DNA of 64,000 nucleotides from Geovibrio thiophilus (GCF_004087915.1 NZ_CP035108.1:496001-560000); one strand, 5' to 3'. Numbered from the stretch's first letter, positions 8,612-16,477 are shown. Numbers and translations: made by a program. The notes: a model not told the origin generated them from the sequence alone.

Positions 8612-9295
8612 GTGGCTGGCGGAACTTTCGGTTCTTACATAGATACGGATTCCCCTCTTCATAGGCTGCATCCCGCTGTTAAGGCGGTTTCTGTTATTAT
8701 ATTGACGATTACGGCCGGAACGGTGAAGTCATCTTCCGGTCTGTTTTATTTCGGAGCTGTTTTTCTTGCGGTTCTCTTTGTCTCAAAGATTAAACCCCTG
8801 TTTTTTCTGAGGGCGCTTGTGCCGCTTTCTCCTGTTCTTGCTGTCTCCTTCGCCAGTCACTGGTTTTTCGGTGTGAGGGATACGGAGTATTCCCTTTTCA
8901 TAGTGTTCAGGCTCACGCTTCTTATCTTTTTTTCATCCCTGCTCACGTTTCTTATCAGAACAGATGATCTCACAGCGCTTTTTTACCGTGTGTTCCGGAT
9001 TATCCCGTTTACCGATGCCAAGGGATTGAGCGTTTCCCTCGGCTGTGCTCTCAGCTTTGTTCCTGTGTTCTTCTCCTTTTTCAAGCCCTCAGGCGGAAGG
9101 CGCATAGGCAGGCTCTTCTCCGTTAAGGAGTTTCTGGCTCCGCTGGCGGAGAAGGCACTCAGTCATTCAGGAGATTCGGTTCAGGCTATGTTTGAGAACT
9201 TTGATGAGCGGATGCGGCTTCCGTATATGAAAAAGGCGGATTATACTGCCGTCTTTTGCATAATCATTCTTTCCGCCGGCGGGTACTATGTTTAA
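8612..9295 (+). CDS. CbiQ/EcfT-family transmembrane protein (orphan)
   Basis: This 227-residue polytopic membrane protein begins at a GTG and has the EcfT/CbiQ opening, in which DSPLHRLHPAVK is the usual family signature at the start of the first membrane segment. EcfT is the transmembrane coupling subunit of energy-coupling-factor vitamin and metal transporters. No EcfA ATPase or S component is next to it; its neighbours are tatA and truA. The C-terminal region usually holding the Ala-Arg-Gly coupling motifs is not obvious: only PSGGRRIGR is seen. It may be a divergent member or work with subunits encoded elsewhere. It overlaps truA by 8 bases. Confidence 0.68.
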   Translation: MAGGTFGSYIDTDSPLHRLHPAVKAVSVIILTITAGTVKSSSGLFYFGAVFLAVLFVSKIKPLFFLRALVPLSPVLAVSFASHWFFGVRDTEYSLFIVFRLTLLIFFSSLLTFLIRTDDLTALFYRVFRIIPFTDAKGLSVSLGCALSFVPVFFSFFKPSGGRRIGRLFSVKEFLAPLAEKALSHSGDSVQAMFENFDERMRLPYMKKADYTAVFCIIILSAGGYYV

Positions 9296-10022
9296 CAGAA
9301 AATGTATTGTGGAATATGACGGAACGGACTTCTGCGGCTGGCAGGCACAGAAGGAAGTGCGTACCGTTCAGATGGAGATAGAGAACGCTCTTGAGACGAT
9401 GTATAAAGACAGGCTTTTTGCCATAGGTTCAGGGAGAACGGACGCAGGGGTGCATGCCCTGAATCAGGTTTTCAACTTCCGCACGGATAAGCACATTCCC
9501 TTAAGCGGCTTTGTGATGGGTATCAACACGCTTCTTCCCAAAGATATTGCGGTGAAGCATGCTGAGGATGTACACGAGGACTTCCATTCCCAGAAATCCG
9601 CCGTGAGCAAAACATATATGTACAGGCTCCTTGTCCGCTGGACACCTTCGGCTCTGGATAGGAACAGAGTCTGGTGGCTTAAGAAAAAACCGGATACGGC
9701 ACTGATCAGGGAGCTTCTGAGGGCTGTTGAGGGTGAGCATGATTTCGCCTGCTTCTGCGCTGCGGAGGGGATGAAGGAGAATACGGTAAGAACGATTTAT
9801 CATACAAAGGTGTACGAAGACGGAGATTACATCAGCCTTGAGATAAACGGCAGCGGTTTTCTGCACATGATGATACGGATTATAACCGGAACAGTTGTCA
9901 GGGGCGCTTTTCGGGGGCAGAAGCCTTCGGATATGCTGGAGATTATCCGCGGAAAGGACAGACGAAAGGCGGGGATGACCGCTCCCGCCTGCGGGTTATA
10001 CTTAAAGGAAGTATTCTATTAG
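9288..10022 (+). CDS. truA: tRNA pseudouridine(38-40) synthase TruA
   Basis: TruA isomerises uridines 38, 39 and 40 in the anticodon arm of tRNAs. The 244-residue protein matches the family length. The catalytic aspartate is Asp52 in GSGRTDAGVHA, and the motifs YDGTDFCGWQ near the N-terminus and FLHMMIRIITGT near the C-terminus are standard for the family. It overlaps the EcfT-like gene by 8 bases and is the last gene before a repeat array on the opposite strand. Identification is secure. Confidence 0.96.
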   Translation: MFNRKCIVEYDGTDFCGWQAQKEVRTVQMEIENALETMYKDRLFAIGSGRTDAGVHALNQVFNFRTDKHIPLSGFVMGINTLLPKDIAVKHAEDVHEDFHSQKSAVSKTYMYRLLVRWTPSALDRNRVWWLKKKPDTALIRELLRAVEGEHDFACFCAAEGMKENTVRTIYHTKVYEDGDYISLEINGSGFLHMMIRIITGTVVRGAFRGQKPSDMLEIIRGKDRRKAGMTAPACGLYLKEVFY

Positions 10023-10028
10023 ATAATC

Positions 10029-10341
10029 AGAAACGGCACATCCTGTTGCCTTAATTATCCAAAATTTACCATCCTTGGAGATTTTGGACACACGCTCGCG
10101 GACGGATAAACCGTCCTTCGCTCCGCACGGCGCAGCATCTGTTTTGCCGCTCCAAAAACTACATCCTGTGTTTTTTCCGCACACGCTCGCGGACGGATAA
10201 ACCGTCCTTCGCTCCGCACGGCGCAGCATCTGTTTTGCCGCTCCAAAAACTACATCCTGTGTTTTTTTCGCACATGCTCGCGGACGGATAAACCGTCCTT
10301 CGCTCCGCACGGCGCAGTTCCATCCATGGAACTGTTTGCGT
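10029..10341 (-). repeat. Tandem array of the three-hairpin modular repeat, 91-bp period
   Basis: Read on the minus strand, the array starts at about 10341 with hairpin 1 GTTCC/GGAAC around loop ATGGAT. Three copies of the core then follow with a 91-bp period, marked by CACACGCTCG or CACATGCTCG at 10089, 10180 and 10271. Hairpin 2 is GACGG/CCGTC. Hairpin 3 carries CAGGATG in its loop at 10253-10259 and 10162-10168. The last unit has loop CAAGGATGG near 10070-10078 inside CCAAAAT/ATTTTGG arms, then one more CAGGATG hairpin at 10039-10045. The array lies directly 3' of the minus-strand lipoprotein gene and convergent with truA. Confidence 0.88.
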
Positions 10342-10367
10342 CATTGCTAACGGAAGTTATATATTTA

Positions 10368-10403
10368 GAGACTGCTTCGTCGCTTCAGCTTCTCGCAGTG
10401 ACA
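10368..10403. repeat. Short imperfect inverted repeat of a widespread type
   Basis: The segment reads GAGACTGCTTCGTCGCTTC and then AGCTTCTCGCAGTGACA, with ACTGC (10371-10375) and GCAGT (10395-10399) as outer arms. It resembles a short, widely dispersed intergenic repeat (ATTGCTTCG...CGCAATGAC) that I remember from many unrelated bacterial genomes. It lies between the repeat array and the end of the minus-strand lipoprotein gene, where it could form a hairpin in the 3' end of that transcript. Confidence 0.5.
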
Positions 10404-10424
10404 CAGCAACTAGTCAGCGTTTAG

Positions 10425-10991
10425 TCACTTGTGGAAAATGTCCTTTACCATGCCGTTTTCGTCAAAGCTTATGTATGTCTTCTGGAACAGGTTCAGGTGA
10501 TAAATCCAGCTTTCGCTGTTCAGTGACGGAGTAAGATCAACGGGCGGCGTACCCAGCGCCTTCAGCAGCATATCCTTCGTCATGCCTTTTGCCGCTTCAC
10601 CGTTGCGGATAAGATCCTGCGCCTGCTCGGGATAGGCAGACAAATCAGCCTTAGCCGCTCCTAGGAGCTTGTTGCGGTAATCCGTGAGGCTCATTCCGCT
10701 GTTGTCCTTATCGTTGGACACCACAATCTTATGCCTTCCGTCAACTGTCCTTATCTCAAAGGATTCGTCTCCGGTGAGGTCATAACCGCCGATAGAGCGT
10801 ATCTTCACAGGAGTATTGATCGGTATAAGAGTGCCTTCACGGTAATTGGCGGATTTATGGATACCCGCTTTATAGAAGAACGAGTACTGAGTGTAGTAGG
10901 TGGTGTCGTCCATGGATGTGGTTTTCTTCCCAACAGTAACGCAGGCGGCAACCGAAATCAGCACCGCCAGCATCAGAAGTATCCGCTTCAT
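10425..10991 (-). CDS. Predicted lipoprotein with BamE/SmpA-like C-terminus
   Basis: This 188-residue protein starts with a lipoprotein signal peptide (MKRILLMLAVLISVAAC), with Cys17 in the lipobox VAAC. The C-terminal part has the pattern GMTKDMLLKALGTPP, then SWIYHLN, then ISFDENGMVKDI. This resembles the GMTkdqVlaaLGtP and strand-strand layout of BamE/SmpA/OmlA domains found in outer-membrane assembly lipoproteins and other small envelope proteins. It is probably outer-membrane attached, with function unknown. It lies 12 bases downstream of a small charged protein gene on the same strand and is followed by a repeat array. Confidence 0.7.
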   Translation of the reverse strand: MKRILLMLAVLISVAACVTVGKKTTSMDDTTYYTQYSFFYKAGIHKSANYREGTLIPINTPVKIRSIGGYDLTGDESFEIRTVDGRHKIVVSNDKDNSGMSLTDYRNKLLGAAKADLSAYPEQAQDLIRNGEAAKGMTKDMLLKALGTPPVDLTPSLNSESWIYHLNLFQKTYISFDENGMVKDIFHK

Positions 10992-11003
10992 TAGCTTTCT
11001 CCC

Positions 11004-11237
11004 TTACCCTTCGCAGGGTTTTATGAAAATTTTGGTTTCAACGTCGATGTACTCCGAGTACCATGCCGCAAAACCGTTCTCAATCCACTTTAAGTCAGCC
11101 TCGCTCATATTTTCGGTAAGTCTTTCGTACTCCGTTTCACGGTCTCTTGCTACCAGCTTTTCGCCTTCGGTAAGTTCTTCCCAGTCATCTTTCATGCGGG
11201 TGAATTCCTTTTTGAGTTCAAGAGCTTTTTCTTTCAT
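11004..11237 (-). CDS. Small charged hypothetical protein
   Basis: This 77-residue protein is rich in Glu and Lys with a predicted helical N-terminal half (KALELKKEFTRMKDDWEEL). It has no signal peptide or recognisable domain and only one Cys, at the C-terminus. The start has GGAGG nine bases upstream on the minus strand. It is followed 12 bases later by the lipoprotein gene, so the two form a small operon. I do not recognise it. Confidence 0.6.
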   Translation of the reverse strand: MKEKALELKKEFTRMKDDWEELTEGEKLVARDRETEYERLTENMSEADLKWIENGFAAWYSEYIDVETKIFIKPCEG

Positions 11238-11351
11238 GACAATTACCTCCGGTTAATGTTCATTTGTTAGCGGATATTGATACCATAATTATCTTAATAT
11301 GTTTTGTCAACACCTCTTGCGGAAACGAATCGCGGCTACTACTATATTAGC

Positions 11352-12191
11352 ATGAAAACTATAACGGTTCTGACCGCTGTTTTACTGTGCTTTCTGCCGG
11401 ATTCCGCATTCGCTTGGGGTTTTCAGACTCACCTTGCGATCGCCAGCAATATTCTCTCGTCCGCAGAGGGGATAATAAAAGCATACCCCGCGCACTTCAT
11501 GCTGGGCAACATTTTTCCGGATTTTTTCCTGTTTCTTAAGGATTTCTCACAATATAAACGCAATCTTGAAACACATTCATGGAAGACGGTTTCAGAGCTT
11601 TTCAACGGAGTAAAGAGCGACGGGGAGCAGGCTTTCGCCCACGGGTACGCCGCACATCTCTCTGCGGACATAGTGGCGCACAACCGTTTTGTTCCTCAGC
11701 ATCTTATGTACATGGGGAAGGGGCGTATGGGTTCGCATCTTATGTTGGAATACGCAGAGGAAGCACTGCACAATAACCGCTACAGCGGAACAATGATGAA
11801 GCTCATGACCGAAGCGGAGGAGCTTGGGGAGTTGTTCATACGGGTTATGAACATTGACCCCGCCTTCTTCACTAAGGAGATGCACACGCTGCGCCTTGCC
11901 CTGAGCTATCAGAAAATGTTCAGACTCCAGAAGGCAGTGAAGGCGTATAAGCTTGCTACAATGCCCTCGTTTCAGGAGCACTGCGTCAGCTTCCGCATAG
12001 AGGCGGAAAAGCTTGCGGGGCTCTCTGTCTCCAAGGGATTTGAGCATCTCAGTGATTACGACCCCACAGGAAAGACCGCCATGGAAAAAGCGCGGGAAAA
12101 GCACGACAGGCTGGTTAAGAATGTCGGCATACGCAAGATGAAGGAACGCTACCGCAACGGGAATGTTTATTCATATACCCCGACGGATTAG
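11352..12191 (+). CDS. Secreted zinc-dependent phospholipase C-domain protein
   Basis: From ATG 11352 the protein has 279 residues with a clear signal peptide ending SAFA, leaving Trp22 as the mature N-terminus. This is exactly the arrangement in zinc phospholipases C, where the N-terminal Trp is a zinc ligand. The other ligands are in place: His27, Asp57 (IFPD), His75, the HGYAAHLSADIVAH segment (His97, His102, Asp106, His110), and HLMLE (His129, Glu133). The likely role is hydrolysis of phospholipids or another phosphodiester in the periplasm or outside the cell. An in-frame ATG at 11304 would bury the signal peptide and is rejected. The substrate is unknown. Confidence 0.8.
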   Translation: MKTITVLTAVLLCFLPDSAFAWGFQTHLAIASNILSSAEGIIKAYPAHFMLGNIFPDFFLFLKDFSQYKRNLETHSWKTVSELFNGVKSDGEQAFAHGYAAHLSADIVAHNRFVPQHLMYMGKGRMGSHLMLEYAEEALHNNRYSGTMMKLMTEAEELGELFIRVMNIDPAFFTKEMHTLRLALSYQKMFRLQKAVKAYKLATMPSFQEHCVSFRIEAEKLAGLSVSKGFEHLSDYDPTGKTAMEKAREKHDRLVKNVGIRKMKERYRNGNVYSYTPTD

Positions 12192-12396
12192 CGGATGTTA
12201 GGATTTGTAACTTTATTATTCAATATGACTCAGGCTAAATATCTATTTTCTATTCTTTGTTAGTGCCATAATTATTGTTGATATTTTAATATATCATAAT
12301 GCTAATTCATTGAAAGCAATTATGGTTGAAAATGATTGCCATTGTTGTTCAAATAGTGTTACTCTCAGAGAGATGTTAATGTTTTAATTTATTAAA

Positions 12397-13158
12397 ATGT
12401 TAGAGGTTAGCTGTATGCCAGTGATAACTGAAACAATGATAGCAGCAGCGTATATACAAGGGAAGAAATTTTATAGTGGAGAGATATCAAGAAGTGAAGC
12501 CATTGATTATCTTATTGAAAATTATAAAATGAATCCAACTTCTGCAAGTCATTACATACAGGTGTTAGATTGTATGATGAAAGGAACTCGTTATTCGCGA
12601 AATATTAATAATTATTCGGCAAAATATTTCCTGAGAAAAATATTTGATGACTTTGGATATGAAGGGTTAAGTAAAGCGTTGAATGCCGTTAAAGCACATA
12701 TTGAATACTATGCTAAACTTCCAAAGGGTGGGAATTTGGTAGCACTGCAAAAAATACTTGATGACTTTTCAATGCTGAAAAACTCTATGAATCAAATTGA
12801 TATTCCAGAGGAAATACCTTTTGATGCTCCAATATATGAAGGTGCCAAAAAAACTATTACTGTTAACATTTATGAACGAGATCCTGCTGCAAGAGACAAA
12901 TGTCTTGATACAAAAGATTATAAGTGCTTGGTTTGCGATTTCGAGTTTTATACATTTTATGGAGAGCTCGGAAAACAGTTTATTCATGTGCACCATGTGA
13001 AACCTCTCAGTACTATAGGTCAAGACTACATTGTTGACCCTATCAGTGATTTAGTTCCTGTTTGTCCAAATTGCCATGCTATGCTGCATAAAAAGAAACC
13101 TGAGCCTTATTCAATAGAGGAGCTTAAAAAAATGATTTTATCTAAAAAATTGAGTTAG
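12397..13158 (+). CDS. HNH endonuclease, AT-rich and probably acquired
   Basis: The 253-residue protein ends in an HNH nuclease domain. Cys pairs CLVC and CPNC bracket the catalytic segment HVHHVKPLS, followed by DLVPVCPNCHAMLH, the classic histidine-asparagine-histidine metal finger used to nick or cut DNA. The N-terminal 110 residues are helical, of the type found in stand-alone HNH restriction-like proteins. The gene and the 205-base leader are much richer in A+T than neighbours and use codons such as ATA, TTA and AAT freely, a sign of horizontal transfer. TTAGCGG occurs on both sides (12188-12194 and 13154-13160). Start could also be ATG 12415. No methylase partner is adjacent. Confidence 0.82.
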   Translation: MLEVSCMPVITETMIAAAYIQGKKFYSGEISRSEAIDYLIENYKMNPTSASHYIQVLDCMMKGTRYSRNINNYSAKYFLRKIFDDFGYEGLSKALNAVKAHIEYYAKLPKGGNLVALQKILDDFSMLKNSMNQIDIPEEIPFDAPIYEGAKKTITVNIYERDPAARDKCLDTKDYKCLVCDFEFYTFYGELGKQFIHVHHVKPLSTIGQDYIVDPISDLVPVCPNCHAMLHKKKPEPYSIEELKKMILSKKLS

Positions 13159-13214
13159 CGGGGACTTTAACCAATTTCATTAATTTATATTGTATTTATT
13201 ATTTAAAGAGAGCC

Positions 13215-13272
13215 CAACTCCAAAGATGGAATTGAGCCGTGCGAAGCGAAGGTTTGCTCAGCAAGGTGTGAG
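13215..13272 (+). repeat. Degenerate single copy of the modular hairpin repeat
   Basis: Hairpin 1 is CAACTCC (13215-13221), loop AAAGAT, GGAATTG (13228-13234), with one mismatch. The core is GCCGTGCGAAGCGAAG at 13236-13251. Hairpin 2 is a small TTGC/GCAA stem at 13254-13264, followed by GTGTGAG in place of GCGAGCGTGTG. Hairpin 3 is not recognisable. The copy is oriented like the others, 57 bases downstream of the HNH gene and on the same strand. Confidence 0.65.
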
Positions 13273-13315
13273 CTATTAAGTTGACTTTCATCCCTCATTA
13301 ACCTATATCTGACAG

Positions 13316-14137
13316 ATGATTGAAATAATGCAGCTTATCCCTGTCGGGATACTTGCGGGCATTCTCGGCTATCTGCTGGGCATAGGCGGCGGAGTGCTGA
13401 TAGTTCCCGTGTTGGTTCTTATCTTCGGCTATCCTGTTCATACCGCCGTGGCGGCGTCCCTTGCGTCCATAACTGTGGGGAGCGTGCTCATATCCGCCTC
13501 CAACCTGAACAGGAATCTCGTCAACGTGCCTCTGGCGGTGACTCTTGAGACAGTGACCATTCTCGGCGCTCTCATCGGCGGCTATATCAGCGTTTCGGTG
13601 AGCGAAAGACCGATTCTCATAATGTTTTCCATCATTACTCTTATCACAGCCTATCTTATGTGGAAAAAAACCGTCAGCACCGAAGATGCTGAAACCCCTC
13701 CTGATGAAGGCAGCGGGTTCTACTCCGGCTCCTATACGGACGAGGTGCGGGGAAGGGTTATCCACTACAGGGTTAAGAGGGTTCATCTCTCCATGCTTGT
13801 TTCTTCTGCCGCGGGAGTAATTTCCAGCATGCTCGGCGTGGGCGGCGGCTTCTTCAAGGTTCCTGCTATGAATATTCTCTCCGGCGTTCCTCTGAGAGTC
13901 GCCACAGCCACAAGCAACTTCATGATTGGCTTCACCGCCGCAGCCGGTTCGGTGGCTTACATATTCCACGGCTACGTCCGCCCGCAGATCGCCGGGTCGA
14001 TAATAGTCGGTGTTCTCATAGGTTCGGCGTTCGCAACGGCAAAGCTCCGCAAGGTCACGGATAACAGAATTAAGAAGATTTTTATAGCCGTTCTTCTGCT
14101 CATAGCCGTGCAGATGTTCATTAAGGCGCTGGGGTGA
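13316..14137 (+). CDS. TauE/SafE-family sulfite/organosulfonate exporter
   Basis: This 273-residue inner-membrane protein has the two-fold repeated TauE/SafE architecture. Each half begins with a glycine-rich helix, GILGYLLGIGGGVLIVPVL in the first half and ISSMLGVGGGFFKVPAM in the second, the hallmark of the family. A cytoplasmic loop of about 45 residues (EDAETPPDE...) separates the halves. Family members export sulfite, sulfoacetate or related anions, but the substrate here cannot be told from sequence. The stop overlaps the start of a DUF1634 gene, a common partnership for this family. Confidence 0.85.
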   Translation: MIEIMQLIPVGILAGILGYLLGIGGGVLIVPVLVLIFGYPVHTAVAASLASITVGSVLISASNLNRNLVNVPLAVTLETVTILGALIGGYISVSVSERPILIMFSIITLITAYLMWKKTVSTEDAETPPDEGSGFYSGSYTDEVRGRVIHYRVKRVHLSMLVSSAAGVISSMLGVGGGFFKVPAMNILSGVPLRVATATSNFMIGFTAAAGSVAYIFHGYVRPQIAGSIIVGVLIGSAFATAKLRKVTDNRIKKIFIAVLLLIAVQMFIKALG

Positions 14138-14460
14138 AATCCATGGAAAAAACTCTGGGCAGGCTTCTTAAATATATCGGTCTTTTCGGTGTGGGAATCG
14201 TTATCCTCGGGCTTACTGAAAGTCTTCTGGGGTTTGGTTCCGAATACGTCAGCAAGAGCATAGCGGGGCACATAGCGGGCGCATTAGCCCTGAACGGCGC
14301 GGATACCGTAATGACGGGCATCTGGATTGTGGTTGCCGCTCCTGCCGCGGGGATACTTTATGTCCTCCGGTACGGACTGAGGAGCAGGAATTACCGGCTC
14401 GCCGCCATGTGTCTTATTATAATTGCCATGCTCTGCGTGGTTATGGTTATAGGGGAATAA
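14134..14460 (+). CDS. DUF1634 small membrane protein, partner of TauE/SafE
   Basis: The 108-residue protein has three hydrophobic helices (about residues 14-36, 60-80 and 87-105) and little else, matching DUF1634. The GTG start overlaps the TauE/SafE stop (GTGA); an ATG at 14143 is an alternative. Proteins of this family are usually encoded beside a TauE/SafE exporter, so it is probably an accessory subunit. No biochemical role is known to me. Confidence 0.72.
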   Translation: MKSMEKTLGRLLKYIGLFGVGIVILGLTESLLGFGSEYVSKSIAGHIAGALALNGADTVMTGIWIVVAAPAAGILYVLRYGLRSRNYRLAAMCLIIIAMLCVVMVIGE

Positions 14461-14462
14461 TT

Positions 14463-15245
14463 ATGAACTGCTTCAGTATTTCGGTTTCCGGCAGATCCGC
14501 CCTTATCCTCCTTGAGAAAAAATGCACGGATCCGCAAGCCCTCTGCCGTGTTCTGGAGGATGCCGAAGCGGACAGAGGAATAGACTTCATTCGTCTGAGA
14601 GGCGCAGACGGCAGCTTCACTATCGGACGTGCTGTCAGTGAACTTCAGACATTCGGAGAGAAAGAGGCGAGGGTATACGCCGAACGTGGGCAGCGGCTGG
14701 TGAAAACCATGCGCGGGCTTAAGAAGCTCATCATCGCCGAGATAGACGGTGAGGCGTTCGGTCCCGGGTTTGAGATTGCTCTCGCCTGTGACATTATATT
14801 CGCCACGGCATCGTCAAGATTCGCGTTTCCTGAGGTAAATCTCGGCGTTATCCCGGGCTTCGGGGGAACGCAGCTCGCCGCCCGCAGGGTTTATGAAACA
14901 TTTGTGAAATACCTTGTCTTCACGGGTGATTCCGTCACGGCGGAGGAACTGTACGCAAAGGGCATCGCCAATGCGGTTTTCGCCGATGGAGCCTCAATGA
15001 ACGCACACACAGATGCCCTCTGTGCAAGACTTTCAGAGAAGAGCAGCTTCATACTCGGGCTTGCCAAGGAAACATTGAACTCCGGTATTGAGATGGACTT
15101 TGACAAGGCGCTTCTCTTCGAGCAGAACGCATTCACCTTCTCATTCTCCTGTGAGGACAAGCGGGAGGGGATGGGTGCTTTCATAGAAAAAAGGAAACCG
15201 ATGTTCAAAAACCGCTGGGAAGACCTGAGGTTTGAGGAGGAGTGA
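14463..15245 (+). CDS. Enoyl-CoA hydratase/isomerase family protein
   Basis: This 260-residue crotonase-fold protein carries both glutamates used for hydration of enoyl-CoA. They lie in GFEIALACD (equivalent of rat Glu144) and FPEVNLGVIPGFGGTQ (equivalent of Glu164). The oxyanion-hole segment EAFGPG is present. It therefore may act as an active hydratase on a CoA thioester. The next gene, which it overlaps by one base, is a paralogue lacking these residues. There is no thiolase or acyl-CoA dehydrogenase nearby, so the pathway is open. Confidence 0.8.
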   Translation: MNCFSISVSGRSALILLEKKCTDPQALCRVLEDAEADRGIDFIRLRGADGSFTIGRAVSELQTFGEKEARVYAERGQRLVKTMRGLKKLIIAEIDGEAFGPGFEIALACDIIFATASSRFAFPEVNLGVIPGFGGTQLAARRVYETFVKYLVFTGDSVTAEELYAKGIANAVFADGASMNAHTDALCARLSEKSSFILGLAKETLNSGIEMDFDKALLFEQNAFTFSFSCEDKREGMGAFIEKRKPMFKNRWEDLRFEEE

Positions 15246-15892
15246 TGATAAGCCTCACTCTGAAGGATGTTACAGCGATTGTAAGGCTCACTCCGCCGGA
15301 AGGCAGGTTCACCCTGCTTGACGCGCCCACCATAAAGAAAATAATCAGAACGCTTAAGGAAGTTTCCGAAAGCCCCGCAAAGGTTATACGCATTCAGGGA
15401 GGCTCCGGCTGTTTCGCTGTCGGTGCGGATCTCAAGACGATGTACGGCTATGACGGTTTTACCGCAAAGGGTTTTTCCATGCTTGGCAACTCTCTGTTTA
15501 ATCTCATGCGCACTATGCCGCAGGTGATAACAGGGGAGATCGACGGTTACTGCATGGGCGGCGGTATGGATTTTGCCGCCGCGTGCGATTTCCGGCTTGC
15601 AACGGCGGAAAGCGTGTTCGCCCACCCGGGAACCAAGCTCGGCATAATCACAGGCTTCGGCGGAACTCAGGCTATACCCAGAATCATGAAGCCCGCTGCC
15701 TCTGCGGAATTTTTCTGCACAGGGGAGATGTTCCGCTCTGAGGAGATGAAGCGCGGCGGCTTTCTCACAGAGATTTTCCCTTCAGCGGCGGATATGGATT
15801 CCTATGCCGCGCACCTGTGTGCTAAAATTGCCGCTAAGGACAGGGAGCTTCTCAGTCGCATGAAAAGAGGCTTGTTCCACAAGGGGTTATAA
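15245..15892 (+). CDS. Crotonase-fold protein lacking both hydratase glutamates
   Basis: The 215-residue protein has the crotonase core: oxyanion-hole segment FAVGADLK, glycine loop GYCMGGGMDFAAACD and motif HPGTKLGIITGFGGTQ. Where hydratases have Glu144 it has Asp (GGMDFA), and where they have Glu164 it has Gly (HPGTK). It should not be a normal enoyl-CoA hydratase. It may act as an isomerase, thioesterase or decarboxylase, or be a structural partner of the upstream paralogue. Start ATG 15245 is preferred (GAGGAGGAG just upstream); GTG 15242 is possible. It is shorter than usual (about 260), lacking part of the C-terminal helices. Confidence 0.78.
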   Translation: MISLTLKDVTAIVRLTPPEGRFTLLDAPTIKKIIRTLKEVSESPAKVIRIQGGSGCFAVGADLKTMYGYDGFTAKGFSMLGNSLFNLMRTMPQVITGEIDGYCMGGGMDFAAACDFRLATAESVFAHPGTKLGIITGFGGTQAIPRIMKPAASAEFFCTGEMFRSEEMKRGGFLTEIFPSAADMDSYAAHLCAKIAAKDRELLSRMKRGLFHKGL

Positions 15893-15929
15893 CTCTTATT
15901 ATTTTTTTGTCATGTTTTGTAAAATCTTC

Positions 15930-15956
15930 TTAAGTTTTTTCCGTTTTAGCCGATAA
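15930..15956 (+). promoter_or_regulatory. Sigma-28 (FliA)-type flagellar promoter
   Basis: TTAAGTTT at 15930-15937, 11 bases, then GCCGATAA at 15949-15956. The enterobacterial sigma-28 consensus is TAAAGTTT-N11-GCCGATAA, so 15 of 16 conserved bases match with exact spacing. Transcription should start near 15963 and run to the coiled-coil gene at 16103, leaving a leader of about 140 bases. A 53-codon frame at 15970-16131 in that leader is possible but unsupported. Confidence 0.8.
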
Positions 15957-16102
15957 GAAAGAAGCACGGATGCAATTATTTTACAGGGAAGTTGCCATAG
16001 AGGTGCGCCCGTGCGCAGAACCCCTTTCTTACCAGTGTTTTCAGGCTTTTCAGAAGGTTCCCGCACAGTTCCCAGCACCCCGGATTTTTCAGGGGGTCAG
16101 AT

Positions 16103-16477
16103 ATGAAAGTCGAACGCAGCAACGCAGTTGAACAGCAGGTGAGCCGCAATTCATCGGATGAGGTCGTTAAGTACAGCAACTCAGCCATAGCCGAAACCGT
16201 GAGCCGCATTGAGGATAAGCGCCTCATGCGCATAGCGGAGTATGATACTATAGAATATCACAAAGAGCTGAGAGTTAAGGACTTTAATAAGATGGAGAAG
16301 ACAAAGACTCTCCGTCTGGCGGAATACGGCGAAATAATGGAGGAGCGGGCTGAGGTCAAGCAGCTGCTCGTAAAGCTTGAGGAAAAGCAGGAACAGAGGC
16401 TCACGAAGGAATACCGTGATCAGCAGTATCTGACCGAACTTTTCATGAAGGGACTGCATTTTGACGCTCTGGTCTGA
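16103..16477 (+). CDS. Small coiled-coil protein under a sigma-28 promoter
   Basis: The 124-residue protein is highly charged and almost entirely helical, with heptad-like stretches (VKQLLVKLEEKQEQRLTKEY). It has no signal peptide, membrane segment or known domain. The RBS AGGGGG lies 8 bases before the ATG. The leader begins with an excellent sigma-28 promoter, which normally drives late flagellar and chemotaxis genes, so a role in flagellar assembly or motility is inferred from regulation only. It could be an export chaperone or a structural accessory. I do not recognise the family. Confidence 0.65.
   Translation: MKVERSNAVEQQVSRNSSDEVVKYSNSAIAETVSRIEDKRLMRIAEYDTIEYHKELRVKDFNKMEKTKTLRLAEYGEIMEERAEVKQLLVKLEEKQEQRLTKEYRDQQYLTELFMKGLHFDALV

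Noticed and set aside
10029-10055. Sigma-54 promoter (GGCAC...TTGC)
   Set aside because: The spacing is one base off and the sequence is explained by the repeat hairpin.
10002-10344. Open frames of 60-100 codons on the minus strand over the second array
   Set aside because: Same reason: they read through the 91-bp repeat units.
15970-16131. 53-codon frame in the sigma-28 leader
   Set aside because: It overlaps the start of the coiled-coil gene, has a poor RBS and no recognisable features.
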